Shown: positions 6,619-15,091, counted from the stretch's first letter. The stretch: 42,471 nucleotides of DNA from Cytophagales bacterium (GCA_013298865.1 JAAFJL010000026.1:1-42471), one strand, 5' to 3'. Numbers and translations are program-made. The notes: a model not told the origin generated them from the letters alone.

Positions 6619-8073
6619 ATGTTCGGATTAGAACCAATTCTTTTTTTCCTATTATTCCTTTGCCTTTTCTTGGCGTGTGCATTCGAGTTCGTAAACGGTT
6701 TCCACGATACCGCCAACGCAGTAGCCACAGTTATCTACACAAACTCCCTGAAACCAACACAAGCAGTAGTTTGGTCTGGTATGATTAACTTCTTAGGCTT
6801 ATTGACAGGTGGTGTAGGTGTTACGATGTCGATTATCGGATTACTTCCAACAGATTTATTGATTGACCCGAATGTTTATCATTCAATGGCAATGGCGATG
6901 TCAATGCTTTTGGCAGCGATTATCTGGAATGTCGGTACTTGGTACTTTGGTATTCCTTCATCTTCTTCGCATACTTTGATTGGTTCAATCATCGGAGTAG
7001 GCTTGGGTTATGCCATGATTCAGAAAGGGGACAAAAAGTTTGATACCGTTAACTGGGACAAAGCTATCGAGATATTTCAATTTTTATTGATTGCTCCGAT
7101 GGTAGGTTTTGGTTTAGCAATAATCTTAATGTTTATCTTGAAAAAGGTATTGAAAGTAGATGGTATCTTCAAAGAACCAAAAGGCGACCAAGCTCCACCA
7201 ACATGGATTCGTGGCGTACTGATTGCTACTTGTACCATGGTAAGTTTCATGCACGGACGTAACGACGGACAGAAAGGTATCGGTTTAGTAATGATGATTT
7301 TGATTGCTTTCTTGCCTGGAAGATTTGCCGTAAATCCTGATGTTGACCCGTTCACTTTGAACGAGACAATCACAAAGGCACAAGTTTTAGTAACTAAAAT
7401 TGATACTGTGGCACTTTCTGCTAAAGAGAAAGAAAGTTATTATAAAGTATCTAAGTCTTTGACAAGTTTACATAAAATCATGGTGGATTCTACCATTGAC
7501 CATAAAGCAGTTGATAGAGATACAAAATTAGAGATTCGTAAAGATGTTTTAACAATTACGAAACACGTAAAAAAATTAGTTGAAAGTGAGTCTGTAAGCC
7601 TTACAGGTACAGAGAAAAAAGAGTTAAAAACTTTATCAGAAGGTAAGAAAGCTCCTTTTTTTACATTCCATAATGCCAATGGAGGTTTGTCTTCGATGAC
7701 AGATTTTGCTCCTGATTGGGTGATTTGGATGATTGCTATTTCATTAGGCTTAGGTACAATGATTGGTTGGAAAAGAATTGTTGTGACGATTGGAGAGAAA
7801 ATCGGAAAGCAACATCTTTCTTATGCACAAGGAGCAATTGCTGAATTAACAGCTTCAATCACAATTGGTATTTCAACTGCTGTGAAGTTCCCAGTTTCTA
7901 CAACGCACATCCTTTCATCGGGTATTGCAGGAACAATGGTTGCCTCGAAAGGTATCAAAAACCTACAAGGTGGCACTGTTAAAAATATCGCTTTGGCTTG
8001 GGTGCTTACCTTGCCAGTTTCAATTCTTTTGTCTGCTACAATTTTCGTAATCCTTCGTTGGATTACTGGATAA
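6619..8073 (+). CDS. PiT-family inorganic phosphate transporter
   Basis: The 484-residue inner-membrane permease couples phosphate uptake to a cation gradient. Both halves of the inverted-repeat PiT domain are visible. The N-terminal half has GFHDTANAVAT at about 27-37 and a later MHGRNDGQKG near 211-220. The C-terminal half has ELTASITIGIST, PVSTTH near 424-429 and a final hydrophobic helix. About ten hydrophobic segments can be counted. Between the halves (roughly 235-355) is a long hydrophilic, helical, Lys/Glu-rich insert not seen in minimal PiT proteins. The porin gene downstream suggests joint outer- and inner-membrane phosphate import. Confidence 0.92.
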   Translation: MFGLEPILFFLLFLCLFLACAFEFVNGFHDTANAVATVIYTNSLKPTQAVVWSGMINFLGLLTGGVGVTMSIIGLLPTDLLIDPNVYHSMAMAMSMLLAAIIWNVGTWYFGIPSSSSHTLIGSIIGVGLGYAMIQKGDKKFDTVNWDKAIEIFQFLLIAPMVGFGLAIILMFILKKVLKVDGIFKEPKGDQAPPTWIRGVLIATCTMVSFMHGRNDGQKGIGLVMMILIAFLPGRFAVNPDVDPFTLNETITKAQVLVTKIDTVALSAKEKESYYKVSKSLTSLHKIMVDSTIDHKAVDRDTKLEIRKDVLTITKHVKKLVESESVSLTGTEKKELKTLSEGKKAPFFTFHNANGGLSSMTDFAPDWVIWMIAISLGLGTMIGWKRIVVTIGEKIGKQHLSYAQGAIAELTASITIGISTAVKFPVSTTHILSSGIAGTMVASKGIKNLQGGTVKNIALAWVLTLPVSILLSATIFVILRWITG

Positions 8074-8091
8074 TACATATATTTTGAATTG

Positions 8092-8138
8092 TTGAATTGT
8101 TGAATTGTCGAGAAACCCTCGACAATTCAACAATTCAA
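8092..8138 (+). repeat. 21-bp perfect hairpin between permease and porin genes
   Basis: Arms 8092-8112 and 8118-8138 are perfectly complementary around a 5-base loop. They are built from the word TTGAATTG repeated and end in GTCGAG/CTCGAC. No T-run follows, so it is probably an intercistronic mRNA stabiliser or partial transcription barrier, not a full terminator. The ATG of the porin lies 51 bases downstream. Confidence 0.8.
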
Positions 8139-8189
8139 ATTTCAACAATTAGAGTACCAACTACCAATATAGAAAAATCACAATATTTC

Positions 8190-9434
8190 ATGAAACCGTT
8201 CAAGGGATTTTTATGTCTGATAACCACCTGTGTTATTAGCCTGACTGCTTTTAGCCAAAATACTGTTGTTGAACAAAAAATTGTTGTTGAACAAAAAAAG
8301 GAAGAGAAAAAAGAAGTTCATACTCCCAAGAAATGGTATGATAAAATATCACTTCGTGGCTATGCCCAATTACGCTATAATCGTTTATTAGAAACTAATG
8401 AAAAGTTGAAATGCGAGCAATGTGATAGGTCATGGGGCGAAAATGGAGGGTTTTTCATCCGTCGTGGGCGTTTAATCTTTTCTGGAGATGTATCCGACCG
8501 TCTTTACATTTATATTCAGCCAGATATTGCTTCTAACGTTAGCAACTCATTTCAGAACAGTTTTCAAATTCGTGATGCCTATTTTGATTTAGCACTTGAT
8601 ACCAAAAAAGAATTTCGTCTTCGTTTCGGACAAAGTAAAATTCCTTATGGTTTCGAGAATATGCAGTCTTCTCAGAATCGTCTTGCCCTTGACCGTGCCG
8701 ATGCCACCAATAGTCCAGTAGCCAATGAGCGTGACTTGGGTGTATTCTTTTATTATGCTTCAGCAGAAATCCGTGAACGTTTTTCTTTTTTAGTAAAATC
8801 AGGATTGAAAGGGAGTGGCGATTATGGTGTTTTTGCATTTGGATTATACAATGGACAAAACGCTAATAAAGCAGAACAGAATAATAGCCCACACGTCGTT
8901 TCAAGAATAACTTATCCGTTTAAATTGAAATCTGGACAAATCATTGAAGCTGCGGTTCAGGCATATACAGGCAAGTTTGTCATTGAAAAAACTGCAACAA
9001 AAAATAAAGCAGTTGAAACCGAATTCATTGACAGAAGAGTGGCTGGGACACTGGTAATTTACCCACAACCTTTTGGTTTTCAGGCAGAATACAATGTTGG
9101 AGAAGGTCCAGAGTTTAATCCTTCTACTATGAAAACAGAAGTAAAAGATTTGAATGGTGGATATGCACAAGTGATGTACCGCCAAAAAGTAGGAGAAAAC
9201 CATATTACCCCATTCGTGAAATACCAATACTATCAGGGTGGCAAAAAACACGAAATTGATGCCCGTAGGTACATCGTTAAAGATTTAGAAATTGGAGCAG
9301 AATGGCAATTAAAAGACTATTTTGAGTTGACAACTATTTATACAATTTCAGATAGAACCTACGAAGACGCCGCCTTGCCAATCAATAACCAAATAGGGAA
9401 CTTACTACGTTTACAGGCTCAGTTTAATTTTTAA
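8190..9434 (+). CDS. OprO/OprP-like phosphate-selective porin
   Basis: An outer-membrane channel of about 414 residues. The start chosen is the ATG at 8190 because it gives a good signal peptide (MKPFKGFLCLITTC, cleavage after AFSQ). An upstream start at 8097 falls inside the hairpin and adds a non-signal extension. A short Lys/Glu/Val linker follows the signal. The mature region then begins LRGYAQLRYNRL and has FIRRGRLIFSGDVSDRLYIYIQPD, RLRFGQSKIPYGFE and repeated aromatic-ended beta strands typical of the porin O/P family. The chain ends in an aromatic residue (QFNF), as required for barrel insertion. Being directly after the PiT permease, it most likely carries phosphate across the outer membrane. 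Confidence 0.88.
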   Translation: MKPFKGFLCLITTCVISLTAFSQNTVVEQKIVVEQKKEEKKEVHTPKKWYDKISLRGYAQLRYNRLLETNEKLKCEQCDRSWGENGGFFIRRGRLIFSGDVSDRLYIYIQPDIASNVSNSFQNSFQIRDAYFDLALDTKKEFRLRFGQSKIPYGFENMQSSQNRLALDRADATNSPVANERDLGVFFYYASAEIRERFSFLVKSGLKGSGDYGVFAFGLYNGQNANKAEQNNSPHVVSRITYPFKLKSGQIIEAAVQAYTGKFVIEKTATKNKAVETEFIDRRVAGTLVIYPQPFGFQAEYNVGEGPEFNPSTMKTEVKDLNGGYAQVMYRQKVGENHITPFVKYQYYQGGKKHEIDARRYIVKDLEIGAEWQLKDYFELTTIYTISDRTYEDAALPINNQIGNLLRLQAQFNF

Positions 9435-9453
9435 ATTTTTAAGTAAATGTTTC

Positions 9454-9493
9454 AAAATCCCTACAAAGCTATCGTAGCTTTGTAGGGATTTTT
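9454..9493 (+). terminator. Terminator after the porin gene
   Basis: AAAATCCCTACAAAGCTA, the loop TCG and TAGCTTTGTAGGGATTTT form a perfect 18-bp stem ending in Ts, 20 bases after the porin stop. The DUF2490 gene starts only 22 bases later with no room for a promoter, so partial read-through is likely. Confidence 0.85.
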
Positions 9494-9514
9494 AGCTTTA
9501 AAACCATCTAATAA

Positions 9515-10363
9515 ATGTCAAAGAAAATCCTAATCGCCTTGTTAATTCTATTTTCAGAAAATCAGGCTTTTACTCAATCTCCTCGTGAATACGTTCACAA
9601 TAATGTTTTTTGGTCAATGAGTTTTTTCAATGGTAAACTATCTAAAAATGGAAAGTTCAACTATGAAATTGAATATCAATATCGTAGAATTTCAGACCCT
9701 GATATTCAAGCAGTTAATAGAAATGGAAGCCCATTTGCTCATTTACAAACTCAATTTATTCGCCCTTGGTTATATTACCAGCTAAACCCAAATGTTCGTT
9801 TTTCTTTATCTCCAATATCATGGTTTGGGGCTTGGAATTATACCAATGGAAACTTGGCAAATTTTATCCCTGAATATCGAATTACACCTCAGGTCACAGT
9901 CTCACAGGCTATCGGAAGAGTTTTGTTTCAGCATCGTTTTAGGTACGAATTTCGCTTTTTGGGGAAACCTTTCACAGACAAGGAGCAAGTAAATTATTTA
10001 ACAGGCGGTGGCGGTTATGAAGGTTTCTCTGACAATACAAAAGGGCGTGTAAGGTATCTATTGAGGGCTAATATTTTATTGAATTCTGAAAAAATGCAGG
10101 CTAAAACACTCTATTCAGCCAATTGGGATGAAGTTTTTATAAGTACTGGCGAAAAAGTTGGGAATGCAAACCTACTTGACCAGAATCGTATTTTTATTGG
10201 ATTAGGCTATAAATTTGATACTCATTTTAGGGTAGAAACTGGATATTTGAACCAGACTATTTTTAAATTTAATAATGCTACTAAAAATAACGTAGATTCT
10301 AACTCTGGTCTTTTAGTAGCATTATTTATTGATGATTTTGGCGGAATGTTGAAAGGGAAATGA
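9515..10363 (+). CDS. DUF2490 outer-membrane beta-barrel protein
   Basis: The protein has 282 residues. A signal peptide is visible (MSKKILIALLILFSEN, cleavage near AFTQ). The mature protein opens with REYVHNNVFWSMSFFNGKLS and continues as amphipathic strands such as FNYEIEYQYRRI, YRITPQVTVSQAIG, LFQHRFRYEFRFLGK and IFIGLGYKFDTHFRVETGYL. This pattern fits the DUF2490 family of Bacteroidota outer-membrane proteins. Function is unknown. It follows the porin terminator so closely that it is probably expressed by read-through from the phosphate unit, which would make it a candidate phosphate-starvation protein (inference). Confidence 0.8.
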   Translation: MSKKILIALLILFSENQAFTQSPREYVHNNVFWSMSFFNGKLSKNGKFNYEIEYQYRRISDPDIQAVNRNGSPFAHLQTQFIRPWLYYQLNPNVRFSLSPISWFGAWNYTNGNLANFIPEYRITPQVTVSQAIGRVLFQHRFRYEFRFLGKPFTDKEQVNYLTGGGGYEGFSDNTKGRVRYLLRANILLNSEKMQAKTLYSANWDEVFISTGEKVGNANLLDQNRIFIGLGYKFDTHFRVETGYLNQTIFKFNNATKNNVDSNSGLLVALFIDDFGGMLKGK

Positions 10364-10373
10364 GTAACTATTG

Positions 10374-11651
10374 CTACCTCGTCAACCGATAAATTAATAA
10401 CGCCACTCGCTGAATATGTTTTGGAAATTCTTTGATTTGCATAGTCTCGTTAGGTGCATGAGCCCCTCTGCCCGATGCTCCAAGTCCATCTAAACAAGCT
10501 AAATATTTGGCGATGTAGGAAATGTCACCCGCACCCCTCGAACCTGGGTCACCTGCTTTTACTTCACCAAAACCCAAATCTAAACTCACCTGATTGAGTG
10601 CAGCTAACACTTTTTCGTTTTCTGGTGTAGGTTCCATCGACGGAATCCCATCTTGAAAAGTAATCTCAGCCTTCGTTTTATTGAGATTTTGAGCTACTAT
10701 TTCCTTCATTTTACTACGAGCGTTTTCTTTCTGCGTTTCTGTTAGAAAACGTAAATCTCCAGTTACAGTCACTCTCGGCGAAATGATATTGTCCTTACCA
10801 ATAGCCTCTTTATTGTCATTAATTTCTGAACCACCCACGATTAAACCTGGGTTAAAAGTCAGGTATTTTTCTTGGCTAAGTTGTGTTCTGAAATCATTGA
10901 GAATACGGGCTGCTTCATAAATTGCTCCATAACCCGCTTGCTGACTAAAAATGGTTGAGGAATGCCCCATGATGCCCTTTACATTCAACTTCCAACCACT
11001 CGACCCACGCCTTGCCGTTGCCACGGTATTTAGTCCGATGGCGGTTTCAAAACCTAAAGCAATTTCACAGGTTTTGGCTCTTTCTATAAAATCTTTTCGG
11101 CTAATACTGGTTGGTTTGCCTGCACTTTCTTCATCACCCGTGAAATAAGCAGTTAGGTTGGTATTTTCTAATAAGCCATTGTCTTTCAGAGCTTTAAGGG
11201 CTGCCAAAAGTACAACGTCTCCGCCTTTCATGTCATTTACACCTTGCCCAGTTACGGTAGAATCATTCACATAACTGTACGGAGCGAATGCCATGGCTTT
11301 CTCGAAAACTGTATCTAAATGACCAATCAAAAAGAGTTTTTTGCCTTGTTTTCCTTTGCGTTCTGCCACTAAATGCCCTGCCCGATTAAGTGAATCAGGC
11401 AAAGAAATCCATTGGGTCTGAAAGCCCAAATCATCGAACTCTTTTCTGAAAATCGCCCCGACTTCTCGGACACCTTCTTTGTTTAAAGTCCCACTATTGA
11501 TATTGACAACTTTTTTGAGAAGTGCCTCACTCTGAGGGAGTTGAGAATTGATTTTGTTGATAATTTCCAGTTCAATAACGCTCAGTTTTTGGGCAAAACT
11601 TCCTGAGATTGAAAGCGAAAATATGAGGGTAATGAGTATGGTTTTTTTCAT
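10374..11651 (-). CDS. Secreted M20-family metallopeptidase (glutamate carboxypeptidase-like)
   Basis: The 425-residue protein has a signal peptide (MKKTILITLIFSLSISGSFA, cleavage before QK), so it acts in the periplasm or outside. Di-zinc M20 motifs are in order: GHLDTVF with His111 and Asp113, GVNDMKGGD with the bridging Asp140, GDEESAG with catalytic Glu174 and metal ligand Glu175, and a C-terminal GRGAHAPNE with His near 398. The lid/dimerisation insert begins around RRGSSGWKLNVKG. Closest described relatives are carboxypeptidase G2-type enzymes cleaving C-terminal Glu from peptides or folates; substrate is inference. It converges with the DUF2490 gene, 10 bases away, with no obvious terminator between them. 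Confidence 0.88.
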   Translation of the reverse strand: MKKTILITLIFSLSISGSFAQKLSVIELEIINKINSQLPQSEALLKKVVNINSGTLNKEGVREVGAIFRKEFDDLGFQTQWISLPDSLNRAGHLVAERKGKQGKKLFLIGHLDTVFEKAMAFAPYSYVNDSTVTGQGVNDMKGGDVVLLAALKALKDNGLLENTNLTAYFTGDEESAGKPTSISRKDFIERAKTCEIALGFETAIGLNTVATARRGSSGWKLNVKGIMGHSSTIFSQQAGYGAIYEAARILNDFRTQLSQEKYLTFNPGLIVGGSEINDNKEAIGKDNIISPRVTVTGDLRFLTETQKENARSKMKEIVAQNLNKTKAEITFQDGIPSMEPTPENEKVLAALNQVSLDLGFGEVKAGDPGSRGAGDISYIAKYLACLDGLGASGRGAHAPNETMQIKEFPKHIQRVALLIYRLTR

Positions 11652-11672
11652 GGGAAAGATTTTTTAATGATA

Positions 11673-11951
11673 CTATATTTCTTCAACAGTGGACAAACAA
11701 ATTAGTTCTGTGGCAATACTTACGAGCAATAAAATTCCAATCCAACGATTACGATTAAAAACTAAAGTATCCACACTTAAAATTAGTTGTATCGGGATAG
11801 TATATATAGAGCCAAAAAAGCATAGTATTGATAAATGCTCAAACCATTCAGGCAAACTTCTTATCCCTAAATGAAAAAGTAAGAAATTGATAACACCAAT
11901 TGCCGTAAATGTCATAAGCGTAATGGCAATTCCTTTGACATATTTGTTCAT
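11673..11951 (-). CDS. Small three-TM membrane protein
   Basis: The 92-residue protein has hydrophobic segments at about 7-28 (GIAITLMTFTAIGVINFLLF), 40-62 (LSILCFFGSIYTIPIQLIL) and 71-89 (WIGILLLVSIATELICL). No family is recognised. It lies 21 bases upstream of the M20 peptidase gene on the same strand and could be co-transcribed. Composition is plausible for a real membrane protein, and the opposite-strand frame here is much less protein-like. Confidence 0.55.
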   Translation of the reverse strand: MNKYVKGIAITLMTFTAIGVINFLLFHLGIRSLPEWFEHLSILCFFGSIYTIPIQLILSVDTLVFNRNRWIGILLLVSIATELICLSTVEEI

Positions 11952-12102
11952 TTTTGTACCTGCATTGTTTTTCCTGCAATTTATAAAAGTGAGCCATTAT
12001 ATGCTAACAATGAACAGATGTAGGCTTTACAAATGTTCCTAAATGGTCTTCCAGTTTTTTACGAATATAGCTCAATAGTTTTCAGTCCTAAAGTTGAGGC
12101 AC

Positions 12103-12130
12103 AAAAAAAGCCCCCAAATTGGGAGCTTTC
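12103..12130 (-). terminator. Terminator of tRNA-Cys
   Basis: On minus, AAAGCTCCC, the loop AATTT and GGGGGCTTTTTTT form a 9-bp stem with a T-run, beginning 7 bases after the encoded CCA of the tRNA. Confidence 0.85.
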
Positions 12131-12136
12131 TATTTT

Positions 12137-12210
12137 TGGAGGTCTCGAGCGGATTCGAACCGCTGTGGAAGCTTTTGCAGAGCTCTGCCTAACCTCTCGG
12201 CCACAAGACC
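12137..12210 (-). tRNA. tRNA-Cys (anticodon GCA), CCA encoded
   Basis: The reverse strand folds as a complete cloverleaf. The acceptor stem is GGTCTTG with CGAGACC (one G-U pair), the D stem GCC/GGC, the anticodon stem GAGCT/AGCTT around CTGCAAA (anticodon GCA), and the T arm AGCGG-TTCGAAT-CCGCT. Discriminator T73, the Cys identity base, is followed by an encoded CCA. The body without CCA is 71 nt (12140-12210). Confidence 0.97.
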
Positions 12211-12227
12211 ATTTATTTAATGGACTG

Positions 12228-12256
12228 CAAAATTAGAACAAAAATCTCTAATTCAA
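12228..12256 (-). promoter_or_regulatory. Promoter of tRNA-Cys
   Basis: On minus, TTG (12256-12254), an 18-base spacer and TAATTTTG (12235-12228) match the consensus. The predicted start near 12224 is about 14 bases before the mature tRNA 5' end. Confidence 0.7.
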
Positions 12257-12295
12257 AATTTTGCCAAGACTTATCTGTAAAATTTAAACTAAAAT

Positions 12296-12324
12296 CAAAA
12301 AAAAACCCCTAAATATCAGGGGCT
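12296..12324 (-). terminator. Terminator of the AraC-family regulator gene
   Basis: On minus, AGCCCCTGATATTTAGGGGT followed by a run of T forms a compact stem about 25 bases after the stop codon. Confidence 0.85.
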
Positions 12325-12348
12325 TTCTTAACTTATATCAAACCTAAA

Positions 12349-13275
12349 CTACAAATTCATGAGGGATTCTCTTCGTCTCATTTTTCCTGCTGGAATACCA
12401 AACATCATTTTGAAACGACGACAGAAATATGCCGTATCCTTATAACCAACTTCTGCACCAATGGCACGTATAGAACGTTTTGAGGTTCTCAAAAGCCCTA
12501 CTGCTGCCTCCATACGCTGGTATTCGATATAATCTTGTGGGTTTATACCTGTCAACATTTTGAAATATTGTCCAACATAATCCTCCGAAACATTCGCTAC
12601 GTTTGCCAATACTTTGTTTGATAAATCGCCACCGATATTGTCTTTGATGTAAGCAAAAATATCAATTAATCTTGGGTCTTTGAAATACGTACTGTTGGTA
12701 GCTAATTGCTCGACAAACAAACGGTGCTTGATGATATGGCGAATGATTTCGATAACGATTTCTTCTGTCTTGATTTTGATGACACGCCCTTTTCCGAGAA
12801 CGTCGTTCATATCTTCCAACAAAATTTCGTACAGGATTTGCCCTAATCGATCATTTTTCTTAATCAAAAATGGAGGAATATCTAATGAAGTAAAGAAATT
12901 TACTGAATCAAAAACCTTTGCCTCGAACGCCACCAGACCAAAGGAGTTTTCCATCGAACCAATTTTTGCTGGTTCAAGGTTTGGTTCAAAATACAACTCA
13001 CGGTGAGTCATAAATTCTTCATTAGTGATTGCCTTGGGTCTGTCTGCATTTCCGTAAGTCACTGAAAGCATTTTTCCCCCAGGTATAAAAAGCATATCGC
13101 CACTTTCTGCGTGGATAGCTTCTTCCCCGAATGATACCTCTCCGTTGTACAAAATCAAGAGTGTATTTTCTACATCGTAGAAATTCTTGATACGAATTGG
13201 TTGTAATATTCTAATGTTCCGTGCCTTGATAAACTTCACACCAAGGGACTCAATTATTTTGTTATAATCTTCCAT
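12349..13275 (-). CDS. AraC-family transcriptional regulator
   Basis: The 308-residue protein has an N-terminal sensory domain and C-terminal DNA-binding domain. Residues 1-110 look like a cupin-type fold (VENTLLILYNGEVSFG, GDMLFIPGGKMLSV). From about 200 on are two helix-turn-helix units: LSNKVLANVANVSEDYVGQYFKMLTGINPQDYI and the signature GYKDTAYFCRRFKMMFG near the end, with IRAIGAEVGYKD between. The C-terminal tail is basic (KMRRRE). The ligand is unknown. The gene has its own promoter and terminator and no obvious target beside it, so it is probably a trans-acting regulator. Confidence 0.92.
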   Translation of the reverse strand: MEDYNKIIESLGVKFIKARNIRILQPIRIKNFYDVENTLLILYNGEVSFGEEAIHAESGDMLFIPGGKMLSVTYGNADRPKAITNEEFMTHRELYFEPNLEPAKIGSMENSFGLVAFEAKVFDSVNFFTSLDIPPFLIKKNDRLGQILYEILLEDMNDVLGKGRVIKIKTEEIVIEIIRHIIKHRLFVEQLATNSTYFKDPRLIDIFAYIKDNIGGDLSNKVLANVANVSEDYVGQYFKMLTGINPQDYIEYQRMEAAVGLLRTSKRSIRAIGAEVGYKDTAYFCRRFKMMFGIPAGKMRRRESLMNL

Positions 13276-13325
13276 AATTCAGAAAATTGACTCTAATTTA
13301 AAAACAGTTTGTAGGAAAATTTGTA

Positions 13326-13355
13326 CAAAACTAATAAAACCCTGTAAATTTCCAA
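13326..13355 (-). promoter_or_regulatory. Promoter of the AraC-family regulator gene
   Basis: On minus, TTG (13355-13353), a 19-base spacer and TAGTTTTG (13333-13326) fit the consensus. The predicted start is about 47 bases before the ATG at 13275. Confidence 0.65.
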
Positions 13356-13365
13356 AATATAAATA

Positions 13366-13407
13366 AAAAAAGTGCAAATCTATAAAAACATAGACCTGCA
13401 CTTTTTT
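13366..13407. terminator. Bidirectional terminator-like hairpin
   Basis: AAAAAAGTGCA and TGCACTTTTTT are perfectly complementary, with an inner TCTAT/ATAGA stem separated by an AA/CC mismatch. A/T-runs on both sides let it act on either strand. It lies about 260 bases beyond the acyl-CoA dehydrogenase stop (minus) and just upstream of the araC-type promoter, so it insulates the regulator. The remainder of the 13276-13665 gap (mainly 13408-13665) is AT-rich with no gene I can support. Confidence 0.7.
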
Positions 13408-13665
13408 AAGGGATTTTTTATTGTAATATACTAAGAAACGGGTTTTTAGTATGTATGAAAACTTGAAATAAATTTTTGAATATTTCGAGGAAATTGTATT
13501 TTCTTGTTTTAAACTTTTTAGAAATTAGAATTTGGAGTCAAAATACGTTCTTCAAAATCTCTAAATATCACTTTTCCATCAATACCGATTTCTGTTTTCT
13601 TGAAAATGATTTTGAGATTCTTATAACTATTTGGATATTAGGAATTCAAACAATATGAGCAATCA

Positions 13666-14829
13666 TTATTTCAAAATCTCCCGAGCAATTACCATTTTCT
13701 GAATTTCGGAAGTTCCTTCATAAATCTGGGTAATTTTTGCGTCTCGCATTAATCGCTCTACATGAAATTCTTTTACAAAACCATATCCGCCATGTATCTG
13801 TACGGCTTCTATAGTGGTGTCCATGGCTACTTGTGAACAAAATAACTTTGCCATTGCTGCTGACTGTACATAGTTGCGATGTGCGTCTTTGTCGAGGGCG
13901 GCTTTGAAACATAGCAAACGGGCGGCTTCGATACTGGTTGCCATGTCTGCTAATTTGAACTGAATAGCTTGATGTTCTGAAATCACTTTTCCAAAAGATT
14001 TTCTTTCTTTTGAATATTTGAGGGCTAATTCATAAGCCCCAGAAGCAATTCCTAATGCCTGTGCAGCAATTCCGATACGCCCGCCGTTAAGGGTTGACAT
14101 GGCGAATTTGAAGCCAAAACCATCTTCTCCGATACGATTTTCTTTTGGTACTTTTACATCCGTGAACATCAAAGAATGTGTGTCTGAGCCACGTATGCCT
14201 AATTTTTGTTCTTTTTTTCCTATTTGAAAACCTTCCATTCCACGCTCTACGATAAGGCAATTTATACCTCTATGACCTTTTTCTCGGTGTGTTTGTGCCA
14301 TCACTAAATAAACGCCTGCTCGTCCGCCATTGGTAATCCAGTTTTTTGTTCCATTCAACAAATAATAGTCTCCCATGTCTTCGGCAGTAGTTTGTTGGGA
14401 AGTAGCATCAGAACCTGCTTCGGGTTCAGACAGGGCAAATGCACCTATTATTTCACCAGTTGCCAATTTGGTAAGGTACTTTTGTTTCTGTTCTTCAGTG
14501 CCAAATTCTTCTAAACCCCAACATACCAATGAGTTATTAACCGACACCATAACAGATGCCGATGCGTCTATTTTAGAAAGTTCTTCCATCGCAAGTATAT
14601 ATGAAACCGTGTCCATTCCCCCGCCTCCGTATTCAGGAGAAACCATCATTCCGAGGAAACCTTGTTGTCCCATTTTTCGGACAAGTTCTTCTGGAAAATG
14701 TTCTTTGTCGTCACGTTCTATTACGCCTGGCAATAATTCTGTTTGGGCAAAATCTCTCGCAGCTTCTTGCACTGCCAAGTGTTCTTCGGTCAATTGGAAA
14801 TTCAATCCTTCTAATGTTGCTGTATCCAT
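13666..14829 (-). CDS. Acyl-CoA dehydrogenase
   Basis: A 387-residue FAD flavoenzyme that oxidises acyl-CoA to trans-2-enoyl-CoA and passes electrons to ETF. The three ACAD parts are seen: an N-terminal helical domain (LTEEHLAVQEAARDFAQTEL), a beta domain with GAFALSEPEAGSDA and GTKNWITNGG, and a C-terminal domain with RKSFGKVISEHQAIQFKLADM and IHGGYGFVKEF. The catalytic Glu is in QIYEGTSE (about residue 371), as in short-chain acyl-CoA dehydrogenases such as BcdA/SCAD; chain length is inference. The ATG at 14829 is preferred over one at 14895 because the promoter -7 box lies between them. Confidence 0.95.
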   Translation of the reverse strand: MDTATLEGLNFQLTEEHLAVQEAARDFAQTELLPGVIERDDKEHFPEELVRKMGQQGFLGMMVSPEYGGGGMDTVSYILAMEELSKIDASASVMVSVNNSLVCWGLEEFGTEEQKQKYLTKLATGEIIGAFALSEPEAGSDATSQQTTAEDMGDYYLLNGTKNWITNGGRAGVYLVMAQTHREKGHRGINCLIVERGMEGFQIGKKEQKLGIRGSDTHSLMFTDVKVPKENRIGEDGFGFKFAMSTLNGGRIGIAAQALGIASGAYELALKYSKERKSFGKVISEHQAIQFKLADMATSIEAARLLCFKAALDKDAHRNYVQSAAMAKLFCSQVAMDTTIEAVQIHGGYGFVKEFHVERLMRDAKITQIYEGTSEIQKMVIAREILK

Positions 14830-14868
14830 AGTTTTGTTTGTACAGATTTGTTGATAAGATTCTTTTTT

Positions 14869-14900
14869 CAAAGATACAAAATAGTATGCTTGCATAACAA
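14869..14900 (-). promoter_or_regulatory. Promoter of the acyl-CoA dehydrogenase gene
   Basis: On minus, TTG (14900-14898), a 21-base spacer and TATCTTTG (14876-14869) match the consensus. The start would be near 14865, giving a leader of about 36 bases and excluding the upstream in-frame ATG. Confidence 0.65.
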
Positions 14901-15008
14901 ATGTAAATATGGAAAAGTTATTGTAGATTTTTTAGATATTTCTCTCATAGATTTACTGGGATTCTCTTATTTTTGCACTTTAATTAGAACTCAGAATTAA
15001 TTAAAATA

Positions 15009-15037
15009 TTGATAATCATTAAATTTGGGTAACTTTG
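15009..15037 (+). promoter_or_regulatory. Promoter of mreB
   Basis: TTG (15009-15011), an 18-base spacer and TAACTTTG (15030-15037) match the consensus. Transcription would start near 15041, about 50 bases before the mreB ATG. This makes a TTG start at 15035 impossible for this transcript. Confidence 0.75.
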
Positions 15038-15091
15038 TTGGCTTTTTACGTCACAATAAGTACACAACATAATATTTTCCAAAAAGACAAA

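Noticed and set aside
8097-8189. Upstream start extending the porin by 31 residues
   Set aside because: It begins inside the 21-bp hairpin and would hide the signal peptide.
12033-12236. Plus-strand 67-codon frame
   Set aside because: It runs through the terminator and the antisense strand of tRNA-Cys; the protein has no pattern of a real product.
13476-13658. Plus-strand 60-codon frame in the gap before the acyl-CoA dehydrogenase
   Set aside because: Composition is that of translated AT-rich intergenic DNA (Ile/Phe/Leu-rich), with no promoter or neighbour to support it.
15035-15091. Upstream TTG start extending mreB by 19 codons
   Set aside because: The TTG is part of the promoter -7 box TAACTTTG, so it cannot be in the mRNA; the MGLFSFL start is the family norm.
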